From Xiphydria camelus (Eukaryota; Arthropoda; Insecta; Hymenoptera; Xiphydriidae), in the NCBI GenBank assembly GCA_963678675.1, contig OY783192.1, positions 10,015,953 to 10,079,952 of the forward strand: a stretch of DNA of 64,000 nucleotides. The letters are read 5' to 3'. Shown here piece after piece: positions 20,521-31,700 of this stretch. Positions within the stretch are counted from its first letter, which is position 1; the number at the start of each line of letters is the position of its first letter. The position numbers and the translations under genes were made by a program. The notes beneath the pieces are model-generated. The model was not told the origin of the DNA. It was given only the letters and a program-made list of their open reading frames with translations, and made no database searches.

Positions 20521-20987
20521 ATATAAATGATATTGTTATTAACTATGTATTACAATGCAAAAATATATATAATCATATAATGCTATATTGTATATTTACC
20601 GCGATATTACAAAGTAATTTTTTTTGTTTTACGAATACAATGAACAGGAAATATATAAACTATTACAATACCTATATACATTGGGGTGGCACGTCAGATT
20701 ATGTTAGTTTATCATGTTTTAAGAATTGTCACTAAAGATCTGCACGATAAAAAGTTTTCTAGAGGTCGCTCACGAATTTTGAAACTCAAAACCAGTGAAA
20801 AATCGATTTTTCTTTTTCATTACATTTTTTTTTCTTTCTACTTCGAATACAACATACATCTCTAACACTAATCGAATCTAAAATTACTCTGTTTCATAAC
20901 TCTCATTTTCTATATAATCCTCAAACTCAATATCCTCTCTCATCGCTGTCGTAAATCATGTCATCATTTTCAGCTCCGAATTAGTAT
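20521..20987. other. AT-rich stretch, no gene seen
   Basis: Low-complexity AT-rich sequence with TATATA runs. I see no coding sequence or recognisable element. Confidence 0.5.
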
Positions 20988-21135
20988 CCTCCTCCCCCTC
21001 CTCCTCCTCCTCCTCCTCCTCCTCCCCTCTTCCCCCTCCTCCTCCTCCTCCCCCTCATCATCCTCCTCCCCATCCTTCACCTCCTTCTCCTCCTCCTCCC
21101 CTCCTCCTCCTCCTCCTCCTTCGGCGAGCCTCATC
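20988..21135. repeat. (CCT)n-type simple repeat
   Basis: Imperfect TCCTCC repeat with a short interruption (CATCCTTCACC). Confidence 0.95.
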
Positions 21136-21260
21136 CCCGAACCATGCCTCGTCTTACGACCTAATTAAACACAATCAGAAAACCTTGGATTTCCGCGTTA
21201 TGACATATTTAAAAGAAAATCAATCACGGGTTCCGATGCACGGCGACCTGTTTTAATATT

Positions 21261-21373
21261 AAATTTAGCTGCATTTATCGCTGCTCTTAAACAGAATATG
21301 AATCCCTTTAATTTCCAAGCAATTAAAAGGATTCATATTCTGTTTAAGAGCAGCGATAAATGCAGCTAAATTT
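21261..21373. repeat. Perfect 45-bp inverted repeat (hairpin)
   Basis: Bases 21261-21305 are the exact reverse complement of 21329-21373, with a 23-base spacer that itself partly pairs (CTTTAATT with AATTAAAAG). The transcript would fold into a ~50-bp hairpin. No gene or TIR element structure was recognised around it. Confidence 0.9.
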
Positions 21374-22056
21374 TTGGAGTCATCGTAATCGTGTGTTTTT
21401 CCAAAACTAATGTTATATCCTACATTTTTATGTCGCGTGCCTCAATGGAAAGATTTTCAAACGTAAATAAAAAAACAGTGAGTGTCATGACACTCGGTGG
21501 AAGCGAAACTTATTGGAAACATAATCAGTAGGGGATATAAGCGTGGAAAAACTGTAAAGAAATTATGAAAACAGGCGAGGAAATAAAAGGCCGAATTGAA
21601 TATACATTGTCTTACTGGTATTTAAAATATAAATTTATTCCTTGAAATGTTTTTAAACATTTTAATTAAAACTATTGTTCATCTCCCGTGCACCTCACTT
21701 ACAAAGCCCAATTGACGGGTGTGAGGGGGGGTTGAGCTTCCCCTGCCGGGCGCGTCCCTAGGTGGCGGATAAGGGGAATGGCCGATCTGATCAACGCCCC
21801 AGTGGCGCGAAAGGATCGGTTAACGGGAGAGATAAGCACTTCCAATGGTGCATAAACCCACCAACGGGAGAGTGAAGGCTCTCGTCGTGGACCAAAAGCT
21901 CCCCCCAAACATTAGGTGTGAGCTACCGTGCTGAGATGTTGTATGGCGCAGGGGGTAAGATGCGTTCCCAAACGGTGCCTCCCAGATACCGGGCGCCCTC
22001 TGGGAGTAAATAGCCAAGCCCTGGGTGAACGGACCTCTCCCCAGGTGATACCGCTT

Positions 22057-22974
22057 ATGTCTGACACTCGTGGGACAAAAATGGACCTGAATAAAAAAAG
22101 AAACGAAATTACGGAACAACCATCTGGGGCGGAAACGAACCAGATGGGGGACGGAGAAACGGACGGAAGACACAGGGTCGTCAAGCAGAGGTTGAGTGGC
22201 GCTGCGAGGCGACGACTGAAAAAACAGACGCAAGGGGGGGTAAGGACTGAACAAGTCCGCACAACCCCTGGGACGGCGACAGATGGGGCTAGAGACGGAA
22301 GTGGGAGGGGGACTAAGAGATTTAACCCCGAACACCATACGCCTAGCCCCAGCACGACACAGACTGAGAAAAAGACTCGGACTGAGACATACGCACAAAA
22401 GGCGACAAGAATGTTCAGGTGGGCTCTTGTACCAGAAGGGTACCCTGATAGACGACTGACGACGGACGAACTGACAGCGATCAAGAGGCTGCTTAAAGCC
22501 CAGATCCTGTCAATACCCGACGGCACAAAGATACCCATCTTCGAGGGGATGTGGGAAAGAGACGGTGCGGCCGTAATAGGGTGCACCGACGAAGAGACTG
22601 GGATGTGGCTGAAAAGCCTATTCCCAGAGAACAAGATAGGAAACCTCATCCTCAACGTGGTCTCGACCGAGGAGCTCCCGAAGCGACACAGGGTAGTAGT
22701 CCACGTTGAGGGTGAGGAAATGACAGCCTCGGAGGCAGTACAGTTTCTGGCAAAACAGAATACGGGACTGGTCAAAGAGGACTGGACGATTGTCAAGGGC
22801 AGTGAAAGCAAGGGAGCTACTAACGCCCACTTCGCTGCACTCGTCAATGATAAGGCGTTACGGGTCTTAGAAGCCTGTAACTTCAAACCTCACTGCGGGA
22901 CTCAGAGAGCAACTGTGAAGTTGCTTGAGAAGAACCGCGGTGGGGATAAGGACAAAATTGAGAAAGACGGGTGA
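22057..22974 (+). CDS. I-type LINE ORF1 (DUF4780-like), 305 aa
   Basis: The start chosen is ATG 22057 (MSDTRGTKMDLNKKRNE). The frame is open to 21928, but the upstream part reads like 5' UTR. The N-terminal ~110 residues are basic and low complexity (RRRLKKQTQGG, RGTKRFNPEHH). The C-terminal half has FRWALVPEGYPDRRLTTDE, then WERDGAAVIGCTDEETGMWL, as in the DUF4780-like ORF1 of insect LINEs. It lacks the CCHC knuckles of classical I-factor ORF1. It presumably coats element RNA. The frame is intact. Its stop (TGA 22972-22974) overlaps a GTG in the ORF2 frame and precedes the ORF2 ATG by 8 bases. Confidence 0.82.
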   Translation: MSDTRGTKMDLNKKRNEITEQPSGAETNQMGDGETDGRHRVVKQRLSGAARRRLKKQTQGGVRTEQVRTTPGTATDGARDGSGRGTKRFNPEHHTPSPSTTQTEKKTRTETYAQKATRMFRWALVPEGYPDRRLTTDELTAIKRLLKAQILSIPDGTKIPIFEGMWERDGAAVIGCTDEETGMWLKSLFPENKIGNLILNVVSTEELPKRHRVVVHVEGEEMTASEAVQFLAKQNTGLVKEDWTIVKGSESKGATNAHFAALVNDKALRVLEACNFKPHCGTQRATVKLLEKNRGGDKDKIEKDG

Positions 22975-22982
22975 ACCCAGAT

Positions 22983-25900
22983 ATGGCTCACTCGACACTC
23001 AATGTTGTACAAATTAACTTGCATCATAGCAAAAGCGCCTCGGCCATATTGGTCAAGGAGCTAGCGAAGATGCACACAGGCATAGTACTAATACAAGAAC
23101 CGTGGGTGGTAAATGGTGCTATAAGAGGACTTGGAGGAAGCGGGAGCTTAATTTTCACGAACTCTGAGGATAAGATTAGAGCCTGCATTCTTGTAAAGGG
23201 AGTGCAGGCGGTTTTCATTCCACAACTGAGCTGCGGAGACCTGGCGGTAGCTAGGGTAAACCTGGCAGACAGGAGTGGAAGCAAACTAGAGTTTATCATA
23301 GGGTCAGCGTACTTGCCCTATGACTCAGCAGAACCTCCACCTATAAGGGAACTCAAAAACCTAGTAAAAGAGGTGAGGAAAAGGAAGGGTGAACTCCTGG
23401 TGGGGTGCGACGCGAACTCCCATCATGTAGGATGGGGGAGCACTAACACCAATGCTAGGGGAGAATCCCTTCACGAATACATCCTGGCATCAGATCTGTC
23501 TATACTGAACAGGGGAAATGAACCTACCTTCATAGACCGAAGGAGACATGAAGTGCTGGATATTACCCTATGTTTTGCGGGAGTACTGGATTGGGTGGGG
23601 GACTGGAGGGTTTCCAAAGAACCTTCAGGATTAGACCACAGCCAGGTGCTCCTTACGATAAAAGGACATCGGGAGGGGGCCTCTAAAAGGAACCCTAAAA
23701 AGACAGACTGGGATAGGTACGTGAAGGAACTAAAACAGAGGATCCAGGACGTACCTACCCGGTTCTGCAATAAGAATCAGATCGAGGTGACGGCCGAACG
23801 TTTCGCAGAGGCGCTGAGACTGTCATACGAGGCTTGCAGTGTAGAAAATATCCCCAAGGGAACCAAAAAGGTCAATTGGTGGAATAACAAGCTGGTCTCA
23901 ACTAGAGGCCTGTTAAGGAAAGCTTGGAATAAGGTCAAGAACGCTAAAGACCTAACCAAGAAAGAAAAAGCACTGGAGGAGAGAAGATCCCTTCAGAGAG
24001 AATATAATAAAGAACTGGCACATGCTAGGAAAACAGGCTGGAGGAAATTCAGCAGCAGCATTGAGGAGTATGCTGAGGCCTCCAGACTAGTTAAAGTACT
24101 GGGGGAAAGAACAACGCAAATGTGGGTTCTTTAATCAAACCAGACGGACAATATACTTGGAGCACGGAGGAAACTCTGGAGCTCCTGCTTGAGGAGCACT
24201 TTCTGGGTTTTGAAAGAACGAGAGAATGGAGGCAAGAGAGCAGGTGTGGGCAAAAAGCACCAAAGTGGGCTCTTGCTGCTAAAATTGTATACCCTCAGGC
24301 GGTTGAATGGGCTGTTAGTACATTCAAACCACTGAAGTCACCAGGTCCAGATGGCATCTACCCCCTAATGCTTCAAAGGGGTCTAGAAGTCATAATTGGA
24401 CTATTAACTAAACTGCTTAGAGCTAGTGTTGCTCTTGGTACAGTTCCAAGGGTCTGGGGAGAGGCAAGGATTGCCTTCATATCCAAACCCGGAAAAACGG
24501 CTACATTAAGCCAAGAGACTTCAGACCCATAAGCCTAACTTCCTTTGTGTTGAAAACCTTGGAAAGGCTTATGGATAGACACATTAAGAGTTCATACATA
24601 GCCGAACGACCTCTATCCCCTGCACAATATGCCTATAGGGAGGGCAGATCCATAGAGACTGCCCTACACTACCTTGTGGCAAGGGTGGGGGAACAGATAG
24701 AGGAAGGGGGCTATGCTATGGCACTCTTCATAGACATTGAAGGAGCGTTTGATCGCACCGGATACAATGTAATAACCGAGGCCATGTCTAGTAGAGGGAT
24801 ACCAGAAACACTAATAGACTGGACTCGGAGCATGTTGGCGAACAGATTGGTGATCGCCAAGAAAGATGATATAGAGGTAAGGGGACGACCATCGGGAGGA
24901 TGTCCGCAGGGAGGGGTTTTGTCACCTCTACTGTGGTGCCTCGTAGTGGACGAACTCTTAGAACTACTGAGGAGGGAAGGCTTCCTGGTCCATGGCTATG
25001 CAGATGATGCTGCGGTTGTGGTCAGGGGCAACTTCCTTAGTGTACTAATGGACAGAATGAACTGTGCCGTACGAACAGTGGATGAATGGTGTAAAAAGAC
25101 CAATCTCTCGGTGAACCCGGAGAAAGTGTCTGCCATGATATTCACTAGAAAATACAAGGTGGAGTACCCGGTACCATTAAGGTTCAGGGGGACAAACATC
25201 GAGTATGTCAGAACACAAAAATACTTGGGTGTCGTCTTAGACACCAAGTTGCATTGGAAAGAACATATCACATGCCAGATCGCGAAGGTATATGCCTCGC
25301 TATGGGCATGCAGAAGAGCAATGGGTAGAAACTGGGGCTTTAGTCCCAGGGTCTGTCTGTGGCTGTACAAAATGGGGTTACTGCCAAGATTACTGTATGC
25401 AGCAGTGATTTGGTGGCCAAGAGTAGGGAGGATCAAATCAAGAAACCGGTTGAAAGCCCTTCAGGGCGTGTTCCTGAGGGCTGCAACAGGGGCGATGAGA
25501 TCGACACCAACTGAGGCCCTAGAGGTGGTACTTGATGTGCTGCCTCTTGACCTTTTGATAAGAGAAAGAGCGGAACTCTCTGCATACAGGATGAACTTGG
25601 GGAGTGGACCAGGGCAAGGACAGCACACGCCAGACTAGGCGTGCTTGATCAAGGATCTATGTCCTTGAGACAGGATAAGATAGCCAGGGAATACCAGATC
25701 AGGAAGGCCTTTGTGGTCGACCTACCTGAGAGGAATCACTGGGAAATTAGTAAGAGGACTCCGGGTCCCACACTCAGGCACTGGTACACCGATGGGTCGG
25801 GGTACGGGGGTCGCTTTGGGGCGGGAGTCTTTGGACCTCAAGAAGACCTCAGGGTAAGTATCGCCCTGGGAGACAAAGCTACAGTGTTCCAGGCGGAAGT

Positions 25901-26612
25901 CTTGGCAATAAAACACTGCCTGGAACTACTTGTAGAGCAGCGCACTGCGAACAAGTATATTTATATTTGGTCTGACAGTCAAGCTGCTATAAAAGCACTC
26001 CACAGGACAAGCACAAATTCACAGATTGTGTGGGAGACTATGGAAGTGCTAGAGATTCTAGGGAAAACCAACAATATTACTCTTGCTTGGGTCCCCGGAC
26101 ACACAGGAGTCCATGGTAACGCGATAGCGGACGTACTGGCGAAAGAGGGCACCAGAAAGGAGAACCTCATGCCAGTGGGAGTCCCCTTTGTCATGGGCAG
26201 GTTAGGGATTAAGAGGAAATTCCACAGGGAGCATTTTCACCGGTGGACTAATCTAGGAACGGGCAGACAGGCGAGGAATCTAATGCCTCGCCTAGCACAA
26301 AAGAGAGCCAGGTTACTAGTGAACATGAGCAGGATAAGCCTGAGCATTACAATCAGACTATTAACTGGTCACGAAAAATTCAATTCACACTGCAGGAGAC
26401 TAGGTCTATCGGAAACGGATAGATGTCGATACTGCAAAGTGGAGAGGGAAGATGCCCAGCACCTGCTGCTGGAATGTCCAGCACTAGGGGCTTATAGACA
26501 CCGTCTTATAGGCGAGGCTTTTCCTAGCCTGGAAAGGGCTAGAGAGCTAGGGGTGGGATGGATATGTGGACTGGAAAAAAGGCCAAGATGCAAATCTAAG
26601 GTACACCCCTAA
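22983..26612 (+). pseudogene. I-type LINE ORF2: endonuclease, RT, RNase H
   Basis: From ATG 22983 (MAHSTLNVVQINLHHSKSAS) comes an AP endonuclease with IQEPWVV, GCDANSHHVGWGS and LDHSQ. A one-base shift near 24120 leads to the RT N-terminus (FKPLKSPGPDGIYPLML). A second near 24497 leads to RT motifs SPAQYAYREGRSIETA, FIDIEGAFDRTGY, GGCPQGGVLSPLLW and the catalytic YADDAAVVV. A third near 25605 leads to RNase H with all catalytic positions visible (YTDGSGYGG, FQAEVLAIK, SDSQAAIKAL, PGHTGVHGNAIADVLA). A C-terminal CRYCKVEREDAQHLLLEC zinc-binding motif ends it. The enzyme nicks chromosomal DNA and reverse transcribes there. Three frameshifts make this copy defective. Confidence 0.9.
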
Positions 26613-26721
26613 TCACAGCGGGGCTACAATAAAACTATTAAGTTTTCGGTGGCGTTCAGGGATGATTAGCGTCCTAACCTCTTTTATTATTATTATTATT
26701 ATTGTTCATCTTGTACATTTT

Positions 26722-26880
26722 CTACTCTATCGCCAGTTGAGTCTACAGAAATAAACATTGGATTATGGTAACTGAAATATGAGACAAAACGTTCAACTTC
26801 GATAGTATCAATGTTTCTCGCAAAAACTGCATCAATCGTAGTGCCTCCTTTCGTAGTGGGATCATTTCTACCATTAACTC
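26722..26880 (-). pseudogene. Fragment resembling an EEP-type endonuclease C-terminus
   Basis: The minus strand reads NGRNDPTTKGGTTIDAVFAR, then IEVERFVSYFSYHNPMFISV. The pattern T-x-I-D-x-V-F-x-R-N-I and YVSYFSYHxP recalls the end of endonuclease/exonuclease/phosphatase-like domains found in insect PIF1-helicase-type mobile elements, with the final H of the catalytic set. Only ~50 residues remain. It is fused by chance to flanking repeat sequence on the N-terminal side. Assignment is from memory and moderate at best. Confidence 0.4.
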
Positions 26881-26975
26881 TGATTTTAAAAGCGGCTAGC
26901 GGGGCAGAGGTATGCTTCGGCTTTTTTCTATGCATGGTGGGATAAGGAAATTCTTCGAAACCACCGAGCTGGAGC
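26876..26975 (+). repeat. Dispersed repeat also at 56868-56965
   Basis: AAAAGCGGCTAGCGGGGCAG to GAGCTGGAGCATGA is nearly identical to the second copy in the same orientation. At 56868 the sequence continues for ~300 bases that look LTR-like, so this may be an LTR fragment. Confidence 0.75.
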
Positions 26976-27899
26976 ATGAGAATAGTCCAGTAAAATTTTC
27001 GTTTAAATCGAAAATTGAGACATACGGGCGATAACTTGGGAAAAGGTGTGTTTTGATGTTATTAATGGAGGGAACATATGAAAAGAAAAATCACCAACCG
27101 GGTACGGCTGTAAAAAATTATTTATTGTTGAAAGAATCGGTTCTTCGCTAATATTTTGAAAACTACGTGACATATTGAAAAATAGTTAAAACAAACTTGT
27201 AGACAATAAAATTATCGACAAAAAAAGCTATTGACTTTGCTACTAAAAATGTGACTTACACCATTCTGATTTTCAACGGCTCAATTGTTTCATGCCGTGC
27301 TCGTAGAAACGCATCCGATTTTTGTTTTTAGCTGATATGTAAGAGCTGCATGTACTCCTTACACACTTGGCACAGTAATAAAGCAGATAGATATGTTCAA
27401 ATAGCTAAAAAAGTAAAAATCGATCTTACATTTCGTTACGGGAATTTTCAGCTGCCGAGAATTTTGTTCATGATTTTGGATGATAATTGTCGAAAAAACG
27501 TTTGAAACACTGAATGAAACAATAAAATTTGCTTTCCCATAACACTTTTAAAGTGTAAATGTGCGTGTGGCAATGTTCCATTCGTCAAAATAAATGCTCA
27601 TGGTGTCAAAATACGGTGTGCTTCAAATGTTTTTTCGACAATTATCATAAAAAATCATGAACAAAATCTTCGGCAGCTAAAAATTCCCATGACGAAATAT
27701 AAGAGTAAAAAAATGCAACGATGTTTCCAACTGTTCTTACAAATAATATTGGTTCACTTCAATGAGGAAGAAAATAATGGAAAACTATGAAAAACATTGA
27801 AACTATTATTTTATTCGGTAATGTAAACCACTTTTTGTAACAAGAAGGGGTTGCAATCAAATGAAAAAAGAGTTAATAAAAAAAAAAGAAAAAAAACCC

Positions 27900-27972
27900 C
27901 AACAAGAATTGAACCCACGATCTCAAGACTTCCAGCTCGGCAACTTGACCGTTGCGCTATCAAAGCATTGAT
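27900..27972 (-). other. tRNA-like Pol III promoter segment (F1)
   Basis: On the minus strand, A box TAGCGCAACGG (27959-27949) and B box GGTTCAATTC (27915-27906) lie 33 bases apart, as in a tRNA, followed by a T-rich run that could terminate Pol III. The D-arm and T-arm can be drawn but no proper acceptor stem, so this is not a working tRNA gene. It is one of nine copies in the window. Confidence 0.6.
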
Positions 27973-28398
27973 GATATAATGTACGCCAATCCCAGACACT
28001 CTTGGAACGCTCGCGCGGCGCAATTTTCAAAAATTTGTTTCTCAAAGCATTGTTCAATGAAATTGAATCAATACCGTTGATCAACCAAAAGTAGAACCGT
28101 TCACCTAGGAGGCGCTGGAAAGAAGCTAATGGAAATAAGATAATGCATACTGCCTGGGCTACTAGGTTGGCGAGGTATTCATGGTCGGGATGCTACGAAA
28201 CCCCTGCAATGTCCGGAAGGCCGAGAGCAACCCTCAGTCTCACTGACACTCGCAGCCAACTGCAGCAGCGCGCGCACACAAACGTCAGGGCGACGTGAGT
28301 GAAAACGGTGCGACACTATATATGTATGTTTGGCACAGTTTGCGTAGTCAGTGGTGATCATCGCATAAATCTCCTTCCTTTTTAACCCATTCCCTCCC

Positions 28399-28420
28399 AG
28401 TGGGTCGTTTGCGACCCACC
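28399..28420 (+). repeat. piggyBac subterminal palindrome, left outer
   Basis: CCCAGTGGGTCGTTTGCGAC with TGGGTCG pairing with CGACCCA. The same motif recurs inverted at 28743-28771 and at the right end (31672-31700). Confidence 0.75.
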
Positions 28421-28569
28421 TAAGAAAAAAAATTCTGCAGCGCCACTTATTGTTTCGCGCGCGCTTCTACCATGCTAAACACATGTAGTAGGCTTGGAAA
28501 CAGTGTTCTGATGCGCCAGCCAGGCACTCCCCTCCACTGATCGGCAGTAGCGGCGAAGCGTCGAGGAGG

Positions 28570-31041
28570 ATGGCGGACCCGGTAGTGCGCTCTCGCCGAC
28601 AATGGTAAGTTCAGTGGTAAAAAGTGTTACAATATTTTATATCTGGTGTGAATATTACGGGGGTATGTATACTGCATCTTTAGAGCCATTTAGGTTGACT
28701 GTACTTTGTTTGGTTCATGAGCTGGACGTCATATAAGATAGCGTGGGTCGCAAACGACCCACTGGGAGTGAATCGCGGAACAATGTAGGTTTACATTCTT
28801 GTGCTTATTTTTGCATCACGAGGGCTTTCCGTAACCGTTTTTGAAAACAAACGTTTAAAAATAATATTTTTAGAGAAAAATACAATACTTTGTAGATTTT
28901 TGTGAATTTATTTTATTATTTTGTCTTACAATAATGACACTTTTGTACACTTTTGCAGGCGAAAACCTCTTTCAACTGCAGAAATTCTAGCCGAGTTGGA
29001 CATGATGACGGCCTCGGACCTTCCGGGGACCTCCGCAGATATTTTTATTACGCCTCCGGAAGACGACGGTAATTTATCAAATTCTGATTCGGGTGACGAG
29101 AACAACTGCTGCAATCCCGACAAAATGAACAGAAATCAGCTAAAAGCCCAAGCTGAACTGGTCATTCGAGGTACCGTTGGTGTAGATGTCGACTCAGACG
29201 ATGTTTCCAGCGATGACTCTAATCCTGACGAAGATTTCTGTCCTGAATCTGCGATCGATGATGACTCTGAATCAGTGACCGACGACAATTTCGGCGACGA
29301 ATCCGAGACTGAAATGCCTGCAAAGAAAAGAAAAGTGACTGCATTATCATTTACGAAGGGAACAAACATGAATTCGTCATCATCAAATAAGAAAAAAGAA
29401 GTGAACCTGTCATCCTCAAAAAAGAAAAAAGAGGTAGATCAGCCCTTGTCCAAGCAGAAAAAACAGGCGCATCCGTCATCATCCACGAAAAAAAAACAGT
29501 CGAATTTGTCATCAGCTACGAAGAACAAACAGACAAACCCGTCATCATCAAAGAAGAAAAAACCTACTAGGCCCTGGGAGCAAGGAGACCTCCAACCATC
29601 AGCTATCGAGGAACAGCAGCTTCTTAGCGTAATTGCTGGCGCAATATCACCTGTAAACAAAGATTCGAATCCATTAGATTTTTGGGAATTATTTATAACG
29701 GAGGAAGTAATTGAGATGATTGTCAGTAACACAAACTTGTACGCTGCTCAAAATAATGAACCTAACCTAAACCTTACCAGGGAGGAAGTTTATTGTATTT
29801 TAGGTATACTCTATCTAAGTGGTTACGTTCCTCATGCAAGGAAACATATGTACTGGGAGCTATCTGATGACGTGCACAATACCCTTGTTGCTAAAACAAT
29901 CCGTCGAAATAGATTTAACGATATTTTGCGTTATTTTCACGTTTGTGACAACACTAATTTGCTCCGAGAAAAAGTAGGTGATAATATGGCTAAAATTCGA
30001 GCCTTTATTGAAGTAATGAGCAAGAACTTCATTCATAACGCTCCTAACGTAACGAAACTTTCAGTGGACGAATCTATGATCCCTTATTTTGGACGTCATG
30101 GCTGTCGCCAATTTATAAAAGGAAAGCCCATACGATTTGGCTACAAAGCATGGACTTTGGCACAGAAGCAAGGTTATTGCTTGCAAGCTGATATATATCA
30201 GAGTAAAGGAACAGAACCTCGTTCTAAAGACGTAACGTTAGGAGTAAAAGTTGTTTTACACTTTTGTGATATTGTATCTGAAATCTACCAAGGAGTGGCT
30301 TTTAGCTTCTATTGTGATAATTTCTTTACGTGCCCAAAGTTGTTGACTGAGCTCGCTAAACGGGGTATGAAATGCACAGGGACCGTGCGAGAGAATCGAA
30401 TGGAAGGTTGTCCGTTGCCTGGTAAGAAGGTCATGAAAAAACGAGAAAGGGGATCTTTTGAGAGTGTGGTTGATCGAAAAGACAATATCGTTGCGGTTAC
30501 CTGGACGGACAACAGTGTCGTAAACATTTTGTCTAGTGAGCACGGAGTAGAACCTTTGCAGCAGGCTCACCGCTACTCGTTTGCCGAGAAGAAACTCATA
30601 AAAATTCCACAACCTAATCTGATCGCCCACTACAATAAAAACATAGGCGGCGTCGACCAAATGGACAACAACATTTCTAATTACCGGGTCAATATACGAT
30701 GCAAGAAATGGTACATACCGATAATCTTTTGGTACTTCGATGTGGCCATGAGCAACGCTTGGATCCTTTCACGTTCCTTCGGTTTGACGCTTGATGCTCT
30801 GGAATTTCGTCGCTTTATTGTGAAGAGTTTGATGGAGAAACATGGGACACTTCCTCGTCGCCGACTTCCTCGTGCTCCTGTAACAGAGGCTGTTAAAAAT
30901 AGTCATGCAGGTCATTTACTCATAAGCCCCCAACCTAGAAGGCGTTGTAAAGTTTGCAAAAATAAAACTATTCGAGCCTGCCAGCGCTGTGATGTACCTT
31001 TACATGTTGAATGTTTTGCAAGATTCCATAATTCTAAATAG
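28570..31041 (+). CDS. piggyBac-family transposase, two predicted exons, ~705 aa
   Basis: The main exon is open to the stop at 31041. Predicted exon 1 is 28570-28604 (MADPVVRSRRQ plus TG), the intron is GT 28605 to AG 28958, and exon 2 starts 28959; the join gives ...RRQW-RKPLSTAEILAEL in frame. Residues ~10-210 are acidic and then Lys/Ser-rich with SSKKKK-type repeats. The DDE_Tnp_1_7-type domain follows, with the three expected aspartates visible in KLSVDESMIPYFGRHG, SFYCDNFFTCPK and GGVDQMDNN. The C-terminus has a cysteine-rich zinc-binding domain (CKVCKNKTIRACQRCDVPLH). The protein would cut and paste at TTAA sites in the nucleus. No stop or frameshift is seen. The 5' exon is a prediction only. 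Confidence 0.85.
28743..28771 (-). repeat. piggyBac subterminal palindrome, left inner
   Basis: TGGGTCGCAAACGACCCA followed by CTGGGAGTGAATCGC, the inverse of the right-end copy. It lies in the intron of the predicted transposase gene. Confidence 0.7.
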
Positions 31042-31671
31042 ATTTTTAACGTGTTTTCTTATCTTCTTTGATACTTTGTTTTTAAGCATTGCTTTTTAGA
31101 TTTAGAAGAGAAGTTTGCCTCTCAGTATTTTAGTATTCAGTATTTTTGACTAATATTGAAGATCGATAAAGAGAAGGCTGAATGTTGCCAAAAACCATGA
31201 CCAAATGTCGTGTTCGACTGATTTTCTTTATAAGTAGGTATTTCATAAATGCAATTTTGATAGTTGTTGCATGTTGTATTTTATGTGATTTACAGAGTAA
31301 GGCTGAATGTTGCCAAAGGCCATGACCAATTGCCTTATTGGACTGATTCTTTATTTTTGTATTAGCGGTTTTACGGTGTAAATCACTTGATGAAATGAAA
31401 TAAAGTGCAATAAAAATATGTTTTTGAAATTAAAGAATTTTTATTTAAAATAATTCGTGTATTTAACAATTTACCTTATCATAACTTACCGTAAACGTAG
31501 ACTTCAATCTTCCAAACCTAGAGTCCATGTGCAGGTTGCAACCAAACATTCTTTTAATTTCTTAAAAGGACTTAAAAAACATTTGTTTAACTCCGGAAAA
31601 CTTATATGAAAAAAAATAGCACGAAATAAAAATATAACATTATTTACAACTTAAGGTGTATTGGACTGCGA

Positions 31672-31700
31672 TTCACTCCCAGTGGGTCGTTTACGACCCA
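31672..31700 (+). repeat. piggyBac subterminal palindrome, right
   Basis: CACTCCCAGTGGGTCGTTTA followed by CGACCCA, matching the two left copies and lying ~130 bases from the right terminus. Confidence 0.75.

Larger units (their letters stand above)
21685..26699 (+). mobile_element. I-type LINE with RNase H, near complete
   Basis: A 5.0-kb non-LTR retrotransposon: ~370-base 5' UTR, ORF1, ORF2 (endonuclease, RT, RNase H), short 3' UTR, and a 3' end of (ATT)n at 26683-26699. TATTGTTCATCT occurs at 21673-21684 and again at 26700-26711, a 12-bp target duplication fixing both ends. The RNase H plus simple-repeat tail points to the I superfamily (I/LOA-like). Only three single-base frameshifts damage ORF2. 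Confidence 0.92.

Noticed and set aside
21820..22886. Long minus-strand frames opposite the LINE ORF1
   Set aside because: Antisense shadows of a well supported ORF1.
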